Positions 1 through 7,770 of a stretch of 64,000 nucleotides of DNA are shown here, one piece after another. The notes beneath the pieces were generated by a model. That model saw only the letters and a program-made list of their open reading frames with translations, was not told the origin of the DNA and did no database searches. Origin of the DNA: Maritimibacter sp. DP1N21-5 (GTDB lineage: Bacteria; Pseudomonadota; Alphaproteobacteria; Rhodobacterales; Rhodobacteraceae); assembly GCF_019218295.1 (NCBI RefSeq), contig NZ_JAHUZF010000006.1, forward strand, positions 434,001 to 498,000. Direction: 5' to 3'. A program made the position numbers and the translations under genes. Each line of letters starts with the position of its first letter. Position 1 is the first letter of the stretch.

Positions 1-952
1 TCGCCACGAAGGCAGGCTTGTCCAGCGCGGATGGTGCGATAAGTCCAGCAGGCGGATGGGTCGCCGCCCAATGTTCGGCGATGTCGATCCGGCGCGGGGT
101 CCAGACGCCCTCGAAGCTCTGGATGTAGTCGATGAAGCGTTTGAGCCCCATGACCCGCCCCGGCCTGCCGACGAGGCGGCAGTGAAGACCGACCGACATC
201 ATCTTGGGCGAGCCCTCCAGCCCCTCGGCGTAGAGCGCGTCGAAGCTGTCCTTGAGGTATTGGTAGAAATGCTCGCCGGTGTTGAAGCCCTGCGCGGTTG
301 CGAAGCGCATGTCGTTGGCGTCCATGGTGTAAGGGATGACGAGCTGGTCGCGCGCGCCCACCTTCAGCCAATAGGGCAGGTCGTCGTCCACGGTGTCCGA
401 GACATAATCGAGCGTGCCCATCTCGGCGGCGATGCGGATCGTGTTCATAGAACAACGCCCGGTGTACCAGCCGCGCGGCGGGGTGCCGGTGACGAGCGTG
501 TGGAGGCGGTAAGCCTCGTCCATCGCAGCGCGTTCGTCGGCCTCGGGCATGTCCTTGTGTTCGACCCACTTGAAGCCATGCGAGGCGATCTCCCAATCGG
601 CGTCCAGCATCGCGGCGACCTGTTCGGGCGAGCGGGCGAGCGCGGTCGTCACGCCATAGACCGTGGGCTTGATCCCCGCCCGTGTGAACAGGCGGTGGAG
701 CCGCCAGAACCCGGCCCGCGCGCCGTAGTCATAGACCGATTCCATGTTCCAGTGCCGCTGGTCCGGCCAGGGGGCGGCGCCGACGATTTCCGACAGGAAG
801 GCCTCGGAGGCGGCGTCGCCATGCAGGATGTTGTTCTCGCCGCCCTCTTCGTAGTTCACAACGAACTGCACCGCGATCCGCGCCCCGCCGGGCCATTGTG
901 GATCGGGAGGGTTCGCTCCATAGCCACGGAGGTTGCGCGGGTATCTGTTCAT
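1..952 (-). CDS. puuE: Allantoinase PuuE, probably fused to OHCU decarboxylase (partial, 3' end outside window)
   Basis: Hydrolyses allantoin in the purine/urate breakdown route; a cytoplasmic enzyme with the NodB/polysaccharide-deacetylase fold. Translation from the ATG at 952 gives 317 codons with no stop before position 1, opening MNRYPRNLRGYGANPP. PuuE-type stretches NMESVYDYGARAGFWRL (from residue 69) and EIASHGFKW (from residue 121) are clear. The last visible codons read PSALDKPAFVA, which looks like the start of a 2-oxo-4-hydroxy-4-carboxy-5-ureidoimidazoline decarboxylase domain, so the whole protein is probably the bifunctional form known in Rhodobacterales. A purine-rich GAAGGG lies just upstream of the start. 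The gene is divergent from uraH-puuD, with about 185 bp between them for shared control. The PuuE call is firm; the fusion is inferred. Confidence 0.9.
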   Translation of the reverse strand, partial: MNRYPRNLRGYGANPPDPQWPGGARIAVQFVVNYEEGGENNILHGDAASEAFLSEIVGAAPWPDQRHWNMESVYDYGARAGFWRLHRLFTRAGIKPTVYGVTTALARSPEQVAAMLDADWEIASHGFKWVEHKDMPEADERAAMDEAYRLHTLVTGTPPRGWYTGRCSMNTIRIAAEMGTLDYVSDTVDDDLPYWLKVGARDQLVIPYTMDANDMRFATAQGFNTGEHFYQYLKDSFDALYAEGLEGSPKMMSVGLHCRLVGRPGRVMGLKRFIDYIQSFEGVWTPRRIDIAEHWAATHPPAGLIAPSALDKPAFVA

Positions 953-1022
953 GCTCTGCCCTTCATCGGTCCTGGTCGCTCGCGGATTGCCCAAGCGAAA
1001 GGCAAAATCCGCATCAAGGAGT

Positions 1023-1055
1023 AAGCGCTTGTGAATGCTTTGGAAACGGTTTTCA
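1023..1055. promoter_or_regulatory. Candidate LacI-type operator pair in the puuE/uraH divergent region
   Basis: Two palindromes sit in the 185-bp gap between the divergent urate genes. AAGCGCTT (1023-1030) is perfect and has the central CG usual for LacI-family operators. TGGAAACGGTTTTCA (1041-1055) has 7-base arms with one mismatch around one centre base. Their centres are about 21 bp apart. No regulator gene is adjacent in the window, so the assignment is inferred from site shape only. Confidence 0.3.
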
Positions 1056-1137
1056 CTCAGGCGCAGGGACCGGCCATGATCCGGGCCGGGACGAATGAAC
1101 ATAGACATGGGCATTCAAGGGACAGGATGACCAGACA

Positions 1138-1491
1138 ATGAGCGGATATCTGACGACACATGTGCTCGACACCGCGCGGGGCTGCCCGGCGGCGGGCTTG
1201 CGCATCGACCTTTTCCGGCTGGTCGGCGAGGCGCGCAGTCATGTGCGCAGCCTCGTCACCAATGCGGACGGACGCACCGACGAGCCGATCCTGCCGAAAC
1301 CGGACTTCGAGCCGGGCACCTATGAGCTTCTGTTTCACGCAGGCGCCTATCTCGATGCGAGCGGGGTCGCCCCGGAGGAGCCCCGCTTCCTCGACGTGAT
1401 CCCGATCCGTTTCGGCATGTCGGAGGAGAGCCACTATCACGTGCCGCTGCTGCTTTCGCCCTTCGGGTTCTCCACCTATCGCGGGAGCTAG
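1138..1491 (+). CDS. uraH: 5-hydroxyisourate hydrolase (transthyretin-like)
   Basis: Converts 5-hydroxyisourate, the product of urate oxidation, to OHCU. The 117 residues match the usual family size of about 110-120. The N-terminal [11 protein letters not shown] places His8 in the conserved position. Arg46 (NADGRTDE), His99/His101 (SHYHVPL) and the C-terminal YRGS signature that separates this family from transthyretin are all present. It starts at ATG 1138 with AGGA upstream and ends 4 bp before puuD, so the two are surely co-transcribed. No signal peptide is seen, so the enzyme is cytosolic. Confidence 0.95.
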   Translation: MSGYLTTHVLDTARGCPAAGLRIDLFRLVGEARSHVRSLVTNADGRTDEPILPKPDFEPGTYELLFHAGAYLDASGVAPEEPRFLDVIPIRFGMSEESHYHVPLLLSPFGFSTYRGS

Positions 1492-1495
1492 AGCG

Positions 1496-2722
1496 ATGCT
1501 GATGACCATCTTCCTCGACTGGCTCGAACTGGCGGTGCGCTGGACCCATGTGATCACAGCCATCGCCTGGATCGGATCGTCGTTCTATTTCATCGCTCTG
1601 GACCTCGGGCTGCGGCCGGCCCGCGATGCCGACAAGGGCGTGGGGGGCGAGGCCTGGCAGGTGCATGGCGGCGGGTTCTACTTCATCCAGAAGTATCTGG
1701 TGAGCCCGGCGCGGATGCCCGATGAACTGACCTGGTTCAAATGGGAGAGCTATGCGACCTGGCTCTCGGGCGCGGCACTTCTCATGCTCGTTTATTGGGT
1801 CGGGGGCGAGATGTATCTCGTCGACCAGCACAAAATGGAAATGCCGCTCTGGCTGGGCATCGTGATTTCGGCCGCCTCGCTGACCGTTGGCTGGCTGGTC
1901 TACGACCGGCTCTGCAAATCGGGACTGGCGGAGAAGCCGACGCTGCTCATGGTGCTTCTGTTCCTGCTCCTCATGGCGATGGGCTGGGGCTACAATCAGA
2001 TCTTCACGGGTCGCGCGGTGATGCTGCATCTGGGCGCCTTCACGGCGACGATCATGACGGCCAACGTGTTCTTCATCATCATGCCCAACCAGCGGATCGT
2101 GGTGGCGGACCTGATCGCCGGGCGCACGCCGGATGCGAAATACGGCAAGATCGCCAAGCTCCGGTCGACGCACAACAACTACCTGACCCTGCCGGTCATC
2201 TTCCTGATGCTCTCCAACCACTACCCGCTGGCCTTCGCGAGCGATTACAACTGGTTGGTGGCGGGGCTCGTCTTTCTCATGGGGGTGACGATCCGGCACT
2301 TCTTCAATACCCATCACGCGCATGGGCCCTATCTGTGGTGGACCTGGCTGGTGACGGCGCTCCTCTTCCTCGCCGCGATCTGGCTGTCCACGCTGGGGAC
2401 GGAAGGCTGGACCTATGAGGAGGCGGAGGCGCGGGCCATGAGCGCGCAGGAAGAGCGCTTCGCCAGTGCGGAAGGGTTTTCGGAGGTCACCGACATCGTC
2501 ATGGGGCGCTGTTCCATGTGCCATGCCCGCGAGCCGGGTTGGGAGGGGATGGTGTCGCCGCCCAAGGGGGTAATCCTCGAGACGCCGGCGGACATCGCCC
2601 ATTGGGCGCATCGGATCTATCAGCAGGCCGGTCTGACCGACGCGATGCCGCCGGCGAATGTGAGCTGGATGGAGCCCGCGGAGCGGGCCGCGATCCGGGC
2701 CTGGTTCGACGAGGCGGGGTGA
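1496..2722 (+). CDS. puuD: Urate hydroxylase PuuD, membrane protein with C-terminal cytochrome c domain
   Basis: Oxidises urate to 5-hydroxyisourate in the inner membrane in place of a soluble uricase. Of 408 residues, roughly the first 310 form about eight hydrophobic helices (from FLDWLELAVRWTHVITAIAW onward). The C-terminal part carries one haem-c site, C339-S-M-C342-H343, followed by a small cytochrome c fold (MPPANVSWMEPAERAAIRAWF), so electrons probably pass to the respiratory chain. Start ATG 1496 has GGGAG upstream; ATG 1502 is also possible. It is second in the uraH-puuD unit. A palindromic intergenic repeat follows immediately after the stop. Confidence 0.93.
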   Translation: MLMTIFLDWLELAVRWTHVITAIAWIGSSFYFIALDLGLRPARDADKGVGGEAWQVHGGGFYFIQKYLVSPARMPDELTWFKWESYATWLSGAALLMLVYWVGGEMYLVDQHKMEMPLWLGIVISAASLTVGWLVYDRLCKSGLAEKPTLLMVLLFLLLMAMGWGYNQIFTGRAVMLHLGAFTATIMTANVFFIIMPNQRIVVADLIAGRTPDAKYGKIAKLRSTHNNYLTLPVIFLMLSNHYPLAFASDYNWLVAGLVFLMGVTIRHFFNTHHAHGPYLWWTWLVTALLFLAAIWLSTLGTEGWTYEEAEARAMSAQEERFASAEGFSEVTDIVMGRCSMCHAREPGWEGMVSPPKGVILETPADIAHWAHRIYQQAGLTDAMPPANVSWMEPAERAAIRAWFDEAG

Positions 2723-2723
2723 G

Positions 2724-2815
2724 GTTTCGCCCCGGACTGCGTCCGGGACGCCCGATTGGGAGGAGGCTTTGCCTCCCCCCAAATCCCCCACCAGGATATT
2801 TATGAACCAGAGAAG
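2724..2815 (+). repeat. Intergenic palindromic repeat, copy 1
   Basis: Two successive hairpins and a conserved tail follow the puuD stop. The first is CCCGGAC (2731-2737) with GTCCGGG (2741-2747). The second has 12-base arms, 2756-2767 with 2771-2782, with one mismatch and loop TTT. The tail is pyrimidine-rich and ends around TATTTATGAACCAGAGAAG. The same architecture recurs at 4118-4205 (minus) and 53437-53522 (plus). It probably acts as a transcript-end or processing element; this use is inferred. Confidence 0.7.
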
Positions 2816-2882
2816 AGGACGCGGGCGCTTTTCTGGACGCGTGAGGCTGTTATAAGGCGCCGGCAAGGCAGGAGTTTCGCGG

Positions 2883-3470
2883 ATGCGCAGAGCGAAGGTG
2901 AGCCGTCAGACGGCGGAGACGGAAATCACGGTCGAGGTGAACCTCGACGGGACCGGGGTCTATGACAACGACACGGGCGTGGGGTTCTTCGACCATATGC
3001 TCGACCAGCTGTCGCGCCATTCGCTCATCGACATGACGGTGCGCGCGAAGGGGGACTACCACATCGACGATCACCACACGGTGGAGGACACGGGCATCGC
3101 ACTGGGCAAGGCCCTGGCCGAGGCGCTTGGAGACAAGAAGGGCATCCGGCGCTATGGCGAGTGCCATCTGCCGATGGACGATGCGCAGGTCCGAGCGGCC
3201 CTCGACCTGTCGGGTCGGCCCTATCTCGTGTGGAACGTGGATATTCCCACGGCCAAGATCGGGAGTTTCGACACCGAGCTCGTGCGCGAGTTCTTCACGG
3301 CCTTCGCCGGGAACGGAGGCATCACCCTCCACGTCGACCGGCTGCATGGCTTCAATTCCCACCACATCGTGGAGGCGGCGTTCAAGGCCGTCGCGCGGGC
3401 GCTGCGGGTGGCGGTTGAGACCGATCCGCGCAAGGCGGACGCGATCCCCTCGACCAAGGGCGCATTGTAA
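2883..3470 (+). CDS. hisB: Imidazoleglycerol-phosphate dehydratase
   Basis: Catalyses the sixth step of histidine synthesis, imidazole-glycerol phosphate to imidazole-acetol phosphate. The 195 residues are typical of the monofunctional enzyme. Metal-binding histidine motifs are clear: [13 protein letters not shown] near residue 38, [14 protein letters not shown] near residue 62, and [15 protein letters not shown] near residue 158. Start ATG 2883 fits the family N-terminus ([16 protein letters not shown]). The gene is first in the local his run and hisH starts 1 bp after its stop, so translational coupling is likely. Confidence 0.97.
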   Translation: MRRAKVSRQTAETEITVEVNLDGTGVYDNDTGVGFFDHMLDQLSRHSLIDMTVRAKGDYHIDDHHTVEDTGIALGKALAEALGDKKGIRRYGECHLPMDDAQVRAALDLSGRPYLVWNVDIPTAKIGSFDTELVREFFTAFAGNGGITLHVDRLHGFNSHHIVEAAFKAVARALRVAVETDPRKADAIPSTKGAL

Positions 3471-3471
3471 G

Positions 3472-4107
3472 GTGCGAACGGTTCTCATCGACTACGAAAG
3501 CGGCAACCTGCATTCGGCCGAAAAAGCCTTCCAGCGCATGGCGCGCGAGGTTGGCGGGGGCGAGGTGCAGGTGACGTCGGACCCTGCGGCCGTGGCTCGG
3601 GCGGACCGGATCGTGCTGCCCGGCGACGGGGCCTTTCCGTCCTGCCGTCAGGCGCTCTTTGACCATCGCGGCATCTTCGAGGCGATGGGAGAGGCGGTCC
3701 TGACGCGCGGGGTGCCCTTCATGGGCATCTGCATCGGGATGCAGATGCTGGCCACGCGCGGCCTCGAATATGTCGAGACGCCGGGCTTCGACTGGATCGC
3801 GGGCGAGGTGGTGCATATCGAGCCGGGCGCAGGCCAGAAGGTGCCGCATATGGGATGGAACGACCTCGTCATCGACCATCCGCATCCGCTGCTCGAGGGG
3901 CTCGCCACGGGCGACCACGCCTATTTCGTGCATAGCTTCCATTTCCGGGTGGCTGATCCTGCACACAGGCTCGCGCACTGCGACTATGGCGAGGAAATCA
4001 CCGCCATCGTCGGGCGCGACAACATCGTGGGCACGCAGTTTCACCCGGAAAAATCGCAGGCCAACGGCCTTCGGATGATCGGGAACTTCCTGCGCTGGAC
4101 CCCCTAG
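3472..4107 (+). CDS. hisH: Imidazole glycerol phosphate synthase, glutaminase subunit HisH
   Basis: Class I glutamine amidotransferase that supplies ammonia to HisF. Translated from GTG 3472 it has 211 residues (MRTVLIDYESGNLHSAEKAF). The nucleophile Cys87 lies in GICIGMQ, and the catalytic His191/Glu193 pair lies in FHPEKSQ. The open frame extends further upstream inside hisB, but family length and the AAGGG motif inside the hisB end point to the GTG. Its partner hisF lies about 1.9 kb downstream, beyond hisA and two opposite-strand genes, which is a split arrangement. Confidence 0.95.
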   Translation: MRTVLIDYESGNLHSAEKAFQRMAREVGGGEVQVTSDPAAVARADRIVLPGDGAFPSCRQALFDHRGIFEAMGEAVLTRGVPFMGICIGMQMLATRGLEYVETPGFDWIAGEVVHIEPGAGQKVPHMGWNDLVIDHPHPLLEGLATGDHAYFVHSFHFRVADPAHRLAHCDYGEEITAIVGRDNIVGTQFHPEKSQANGLRMIGNFLRWTP

Positions 4108-4117
4108 CGCCATTCCC

Positions 4118-4205
4118 CTTTCATCTTTCTCCAAATACTCCGGAGGGGTTTGGGGAGGCAGAGCCTCCCCAGCGGGTCGTCGCGACCGAAGGTCGCGGCG
4201 AAATC
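4118..4205 (-). repeat. Intergenic palindromic repeat, copy 2 (inverted)
   Basis: Read on the minus strand, this begins directly after the stop of the DUF2147 gene. It contains a hairpin of 4191-4197 with 4181-4187 (loop 3 nt) and a perfect hairpin of GCCTCCCC (4163-4170) with GGGGAGGC (4152-4159), then the tail GGAGTATTTGGAGAAAGATG. It lies between the convergent hisH and DUF2147 genes and could end transcripts from either side. Confidence 0.7.
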
Positions 4206-4598
4206 CTACTGAAGCTTCTTCCAGCTCTGGCTCTTGCAGATCAGCCCGCCCGCCACGCAACCTTTCAGCGCCAGATCGTTGCCGGTGATCTGCATCTTGC
4301 CGATGTAGGTCTTGTTGTCCGCAGGGCGCAGAACCTCACCGGCATAGGCGCCGTCGCCTTGCGGGGTCATGTTCATGACGATCTGCTTGCCCTTGTTGGG
4401 CGAGTCGTATTCGGTGCCGTCAGCCTTGAAGGTCCGGGTGATCGTGCCGCAGACGGCGGGGCCGCAGGCATACATGTTGACCATGGCGAAAGAGCCTTCG
4501 TCCACCTGCGTCTGCCAGATGCCGATGGCCGGGTCTGCGGCCTGCGCCGAGAGTGCGGAACCGAGCGTGAGAGCGGCGGCGAGTGCGATGCGTTTCAT
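4206..4598 (-). CDS. DUF2147 exported protein (first of a tandem pair)
   Basis: This 130-residue protein begins MKRIALAAALTLGSALSAQA, a Sec signal peptide cleaved after AQA, so it is probably periplasmic. The mature part has the DUF2147 pattern: GIWQTQVDEGSFAMVNMYAC, CGPAVCG, IVMNMTPQGDGAYAGEVLRP, and a C-terminal pair of cysteines (GCVAGGLICKSQSWKK). Start ATG 4598 is chosen for its AGGGAGGA ribosome site; an in-frame ATG at 4622 has none. It is a paralogue of the next gene. Both face against the his genes. DUF2147 has no firm function that I know of. Confidence 0.85.
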   Translation of the reverse strand: MKRIALAAALTLGSALSAQAADPAIGIWQTQVDEGSFAMVNMYACGPAVCGTITRTFKADGTEYDSPNKGKQIVMNMTPQGDGAYAGEVLRPADNKTYIGKMQITGNDLALKGCVAGGLICKSQSWKKLQ

Positions 4599-4694
4599 GG
4601 AATCCTCCCTGTTTCGGGGCATCGTCCATGAAGTCTCACGTCAATACAACAGTGACGTGAAGCCAACCTGCGAGCGTCGCTCAGGGTGCCCGAC

Positions 4695-5096
4695 CTACTG
4701 CACCTGGGTCCAGGTTTCGTTCCGGCACAGTGGCCCGATACAGGCCGACACGGCCATCGAACCGCCGTTGACCTTGAGTTTCAGGGGCGCTGACTGGCCG
4801 GTGTCGGGGCGGCGGATCCGGCCGTTCGCGTATTCGCCGTTGCCCTGAGGCTCCATGTTCACGACGATGGTCTTGCCGAGCGAGCCGCCCTGGATTTCGC
4901 CGTCCGGGCCGAAGGTCCGTGTCACCACACCGCAGATCCTTCCCGAACAGGGGCCGAAGCGCACATAGGCGTAGTCGCCGTTGTAGGTCGCCGTGCGCCA
5001 GGTGCCGGAGAGGCCGGTCTCGGCGAGGGCCGGGGAGAGGCCAAAGGAAAGCGCGGTGGCGGCCGCGATCCGGGTCAGGGTCGTCGTCGGTGTCAT
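4695..5096 (-). CDS. DUF2147 exported protein (second of a tandem pair)
   Basis: This 133-residue protein has a Sec signal peptide (TALSFGLSPALA) and a DUF2147 mature domain: GTWRTATYNGDYAYVRFGPC, CSGRICGVV, IVVNMEPQGNGEYANGRIRRP, and ACIGPLCRNETWTQVQ. Four cysteines match those of the neighbouring paralogue, suggesting two disulfides in the periplasm. A GGAGGA ribosome site precedes ATG 5096. The gap to the downstream paralogue is about 95 bp, so the two may share a transcript. It lies divergent from hisA, splitting hisBH from hisAFE. Confidence 0.85.
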   Translation of the reverse strand: MTPTTTLTRIAAATALSFGLSPALAETGLSGTWRTATYNGDYAYVRFGPCSGRICGVVTRTFGPDGEIQGGSLGKTIVVNMEPQGNGEYANGRIRRPDTGQSAPLKLKVNGGSMAVSACIGPLCRNETWTQVQ

Positions 5097-5226
5097 GTCA
5101 TCCTCCAGGTATGGCCATAGTCCCGTCGCGGGGCCAACGGCAATGGTGGGTCGGAAGTTCCGCCGGGTTGTCGTGCCCCAATACGCGTGGTTTAAGCGCG
5201 CAGATCAATGAACGTCGGAGCCTGCC

Positions 5227-5949
5227 ATGATCCTTTACCCCGCCATCGACCTCAAGGACGGGAACTGCGTGCGCCTGCTGCGCGGCGAGATGGAGGCGGC
5301 GACGGTCTTCTCCAATGACCCGGCGGCGCAGGCGAAGAGCTTCGAGGCGGCGGGTTGCGATTGGATCCATCTGGTCGATCTGAACGGGGCCTTCGCGGGC
5401 GAACCCGTGAACGGCGCGGCGGTTGAGGCGATTCTGGCTGAAATCAGCGTGCCGGCGCAACTGGGCGGTGGCATTCGCGACATGGCGACGATCGAGCGCT
5501 GGATCGACAAGGGGCTGTCGCGCGTGATCCTCGGCACGGTGGCAGTGGAAAACCCCGACCTCGTGCGCGAGGCGGCGAAGGCCTTTCCCGGCAAGGTAGC
5601 CGTGGGAATCGACGCGCGCGACGGGCGCGTCGCGACCAAGGGCTGGGCCGAGGAAACCGACGTGATGGTCACCGATCTGGCCCGGTCCTTCGAAGACGCG
5701 GGCGTGGCGGCGATCATCTATACCGACATCAACCGCGACGGCGCCATGCAGGGCCCGAATGTCGAGGCGACGGCCGCGCTTGCCCATGCGGTGAGCATTC
5801 CGGTGATCGCGTCGGGCGGGGTGTCTTCGCTCGACGATCTGCGCGCCCTCAAGAATTGCGGTGCGCCGCTCGACGGGGCGATCTCGGGACGGGCGCTTTA
5901 TGACGGGGCCATCGACCTCAAGGCGGCGCTGGAGGTGCTCAAGGGCTGA
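5227..5949 (+). CDS. hisA: 1-(5-phosphoribosyl)-5-[(5-phosphoribosylamino)methylideneamino]imidazole-4-carboxamide isomerase
   Basis: TIM-barrel isomerase of histidine synthesis (ProFAR to PRFAR). The 240 residues are of family length. The N-terminal catalytic Asp8 lies in [14 protein letters not shown] and the second catalytic Asp lies in [15 protein letters not shown] near residue 170. The phosphate-binding stretches QLGGGIRD and VIASGGVSS are present. The gene sits about 130 bp downstream of a divergent DUF2147 gene, so it needs its own promoter. hisF follows 64 bp later. Confidence 0.97.
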   Translation: MILYPAIDLKDGNCVRLLRGEMEAATVFSNDPAAQAKSFEAAGCDWIHLVDLNGAFAGEPVNGAAVEAILAEISVPAQLGGGIRDMATIERWIDKGLSRVILGTVAVENPDLVREAAKAFPGKVAVGIDARDGRVATKGWAEETDVMVTDLARSFEDAGVAAIIYTDINRDGAMQGPNVEATAALAHAVSIPVIASGGVSSLDDLRALKNCGAPLDGAISGRALYDGAIDLKAALEVLKG

Positions 5950-6013
5950 AGCGCCCGCCGCGCGTTGCCTTGGCGGCAGGCTCGGGCTATGGGTCGGGCC
6001 AAGGAGACCCGAT

Positions 6014-6775
6014 ATGCTCAAGACCCGGATCATTCCCTGTCTCGACGTGGCCGATGGGCGTGTCGTGAAGGGTGTCAACTTTGTCGATCTGCGCGACGCC
6101 GGCGATCCGGTCGAGGCCGCCAAGGCCTATGATGCAGCCGGGGCGGACGAGCTGTGTTTCCTCGACATTCACGCGACCCATGAAAACCGGGGCACGATGT
6201 TCGACCTCGTCCGGCGCACGGCGGAGCAATGCTTCATGCCGCTCACCGTGGGGGGTGGGGTACGGAGCCATGAGGATGTGCGCAACCTGCTGCTCGCGGG
6301 CGCCGACAAGGTGAGCTTCAACTCCGCTGCCGTGGCGAACCCCGATGTGATCGCCGAGGCCGCAGAACGCTTCGGGAGCCAGTGCATCGTCTGCGCCATC
6401 GACGCAAAGACCGTGGAGCCGGGGCGGTGGGAGATTTTCACCCATGGTGGACGCAAGCCCACGGGGATCGACGCGGTCGAGTTCGCGCGGCGCGTGGTGG
6501 CGAAGGGGGCGGGAGAGATCCTGCTCACCTCGATGGACCGGGACGGCACGCGGGCCGGGTTCAACCTGCCGCTCACCCGCGCGATTTCGGACGCGGTCGA
6601 AGTGCCAGTCATCGCGTCGGGCGGGGTGGGCACACTGGATCACCTCGTGGAGGGGGTGACCCATGGCGGAGCGAGCGCGGTGCTGGCCGCGTCGATCTTT
6701 CATTTCGGCGACTACACCATCCGCGAGGCCAAGGAGCACATGGCCGCCGCGGGCATTGCGATGAGGTTGGAATGA
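6014..6775 (+). CDS. hisF: Imidazole glycerol phosphate synthase, cyclase subunit HisF
   Basis: TIM-barrel cyclase that uses ammonia from HisH to make imidazole-glycerol phosphate and AICAR. From ATG 6014 it has 253 residues beginning [20 protein letters not shown] (catalytic Asp11). The second catalytic Asp lies in CAIDAK near residue 130, and the phosphate loops are LTVGGGVRS and [20 protein letters not shown] precedes the start at good spacing. The open frame extends upstream into hisA but lacks family homology there. The stop overlaps the hisE start (ATGA). Confidence 0.97.
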   Translation: MLKTRIIPCLDVADGRVVKGVNFVDLRDAGDPVEAAKAYDAAGADELCFLDIHATHENRGTMFDLVRRTAEQCFMPLTVGGGVRSHEDVRNLLLAGADKVSFNSAAVANPDVIAEAAERFGSQCIVCAIDAKTVEPGRWEIFTHGGRKPTGIDAVEFARRVVAKGAGEILLTSMDRDGTRAGFNLPLTRAISDAVEVPVIASGGVGTLDHLVEGVTHGGASAVLAASIFHFGDYTIREAKEHMAAAGIAMRLE

Positions 6776-7080
6776 GCGCGTTGGAGAGACTGGCCGCCAC
6801 GATCTCGTCGCGGCGGGGAGCGGACCCGGATACGAGCTGGACAGCGAAGCTTCTGGCCAAGGGGCCGGAGAAATGTGCCGAGAAGTTCGGCGAAGAGGCT
6901 ATCGAGGCGATCATCGAGGCGGTGAAGGGCGACCGCGCGAAGCTGACCTCGGAAGCGGCCGATGTGCTCTACCACCTGCTCGTCATGCTCGCAGCTCGCG
7001 ACGTGACCCTTGCCGAGGTGCTGGCCGAGCTCGAGCGGCGCGAAGGCACCTCGGGGATCGAGGAAAAGGCCGCGCGCTAG
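6772..7080 (+). CDS. hisE: Phosphoribosyl-ATP pyrophosphatase
   Basis: Catalyses the second step of histidine synthesis, hydrolysing PR-ATP to PR-AMP. Its 102 residues match stand-alone HisE. The all-alpha NTP-pyrophosphohydrolase motif appears as [14 protein letters not shown] followed by [14 protein letters not shown]. It starts at ATG 6772, overlapping the hisF stop by 4 bp, so it is translationally coupled. Its last 4 bp overlap the end of the convergent CoA-binding gene. Confidence 0.96.
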   Translation: MSALERLAATISSRRGADPDTSWTAKLLAKGPEKCAEKFGEEAIEAIIEAVKGDRAKLTSEAADVLYHLLVMLAARDVTLAEVLAELERREGTSGIEEKAAR

Positions 7081-7505
7081 GCCGAGAGGCGCGGAATCTC
7101 GATCGCCGGGCAGCGGTCCATGACCACGTCAAGCCCGCGATCGCGCGCCGCCTTGGCCGCGCCGTCATGCGCAATGCCAAGCTGCATCCAGACGGTCTTC
7201 AGATGCGGCAGGTGGGCAAGCGCATCGTCCACCACGGGGGGCACGTCTTCCGACCGGCGGAAGATGTCGACCATGTCCACCTGCGCCTCCTCGGGAATAT
7301 CGGCAAGCGATGCCACGATGGTTTCTCCCAGCGCAGTTTGCCCGGCGAGGCCCGGATTGACGGGAATCACCCGGTAGCCGTTCGCGGCGAGAAAAGCGGC
7401 AACGCGGTGGCTCGCGCGTTCGGGGCGGGCAGAATAGCCGACCAGCGCGATGGTGCGGGTGCGGGCGAGGATGTCGCGGATCTGATCGTCGGTGAGTTTG
7501 TCCAT
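7077..7505 (-). CDS. CoA-binding domain protein (YccU type)
   Basis: This 142-residue protein is a single Rossmann-like CoA-binding domain: TIALVGYSARPERASHRVAA near residue 19, YRVIPVNPG near residue 45, and the C-terminal MDRCPAIEIPRL typical of the YccU/YneT group. No catalytic ligase domain is attached, so it probably senses or binds acyl-CoA. No signal peptide is seen. It converges on hisE with a 4-bp overlap. A strong terminator lies upstream at 7554-7591, separating it from rlmB. Confidence 0.88.
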   Translation of the reverse strand: MDKLTDDQIRDILARTRTIALVGYSARPERASHRVAAFLAANGYRVIPVNPGLAGQTALGETIVASLADIPEEAQVDMVDIFRRSEDVPPVVDDALAHLPHLKTVWMQLGIAHDGAAKAARDRGLDVVMDRCPAIEIPRLSA

Positions 7506-7553
7506 GCCCTTGAAGATAGGCAGGATTTCAGGCCGGGGAAGGGGAACTGGACG

Positions 7554-7591
7554 AAAAAGAAAAAAGCGCCCGAGAAGGGGACCCCGGGCGC
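7554..7591 (-). terminator. Rho-independent terminator (minus strand) downstream of rlmB
   Basis: GCGCCCG (7566-7572) pairs with CGGGCGC (7585-7591). On the minus strand the stem is followed by an almost unbroken T run (the A run at 7554-7565). It would end transcripts from rlmB before the CoA-binding gene. Directly before the stem the minus strand reads GTTCCACAAGACTG, a motif repeated before the terminator at 14706-14734. Confidence 0.8.
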
Positions 7592-7770
7592 CAGTCTTGT
7601 GGAACGAGGGACAGTGAAGTGAGATTGCAGGCGTTCCACCACCTGGTCTCGGAATGACATTTATGATGCACCTGAATGGAAAAAAGGGGGTGTAAACAAT
7701 CTGTGAATTGACGGGGCCGTGATCTGTGCGTGCGCGGTGGCTTCACTTGCGGGCGGCAAAAAGCGCTGGA

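Noticed and set aside
56..1024. A 322-codon plus-strand frame at the window start
   Set aside because: The minus strand encodes PuuE with recognisable motifs over the same bases; the plus frame shows no domain.
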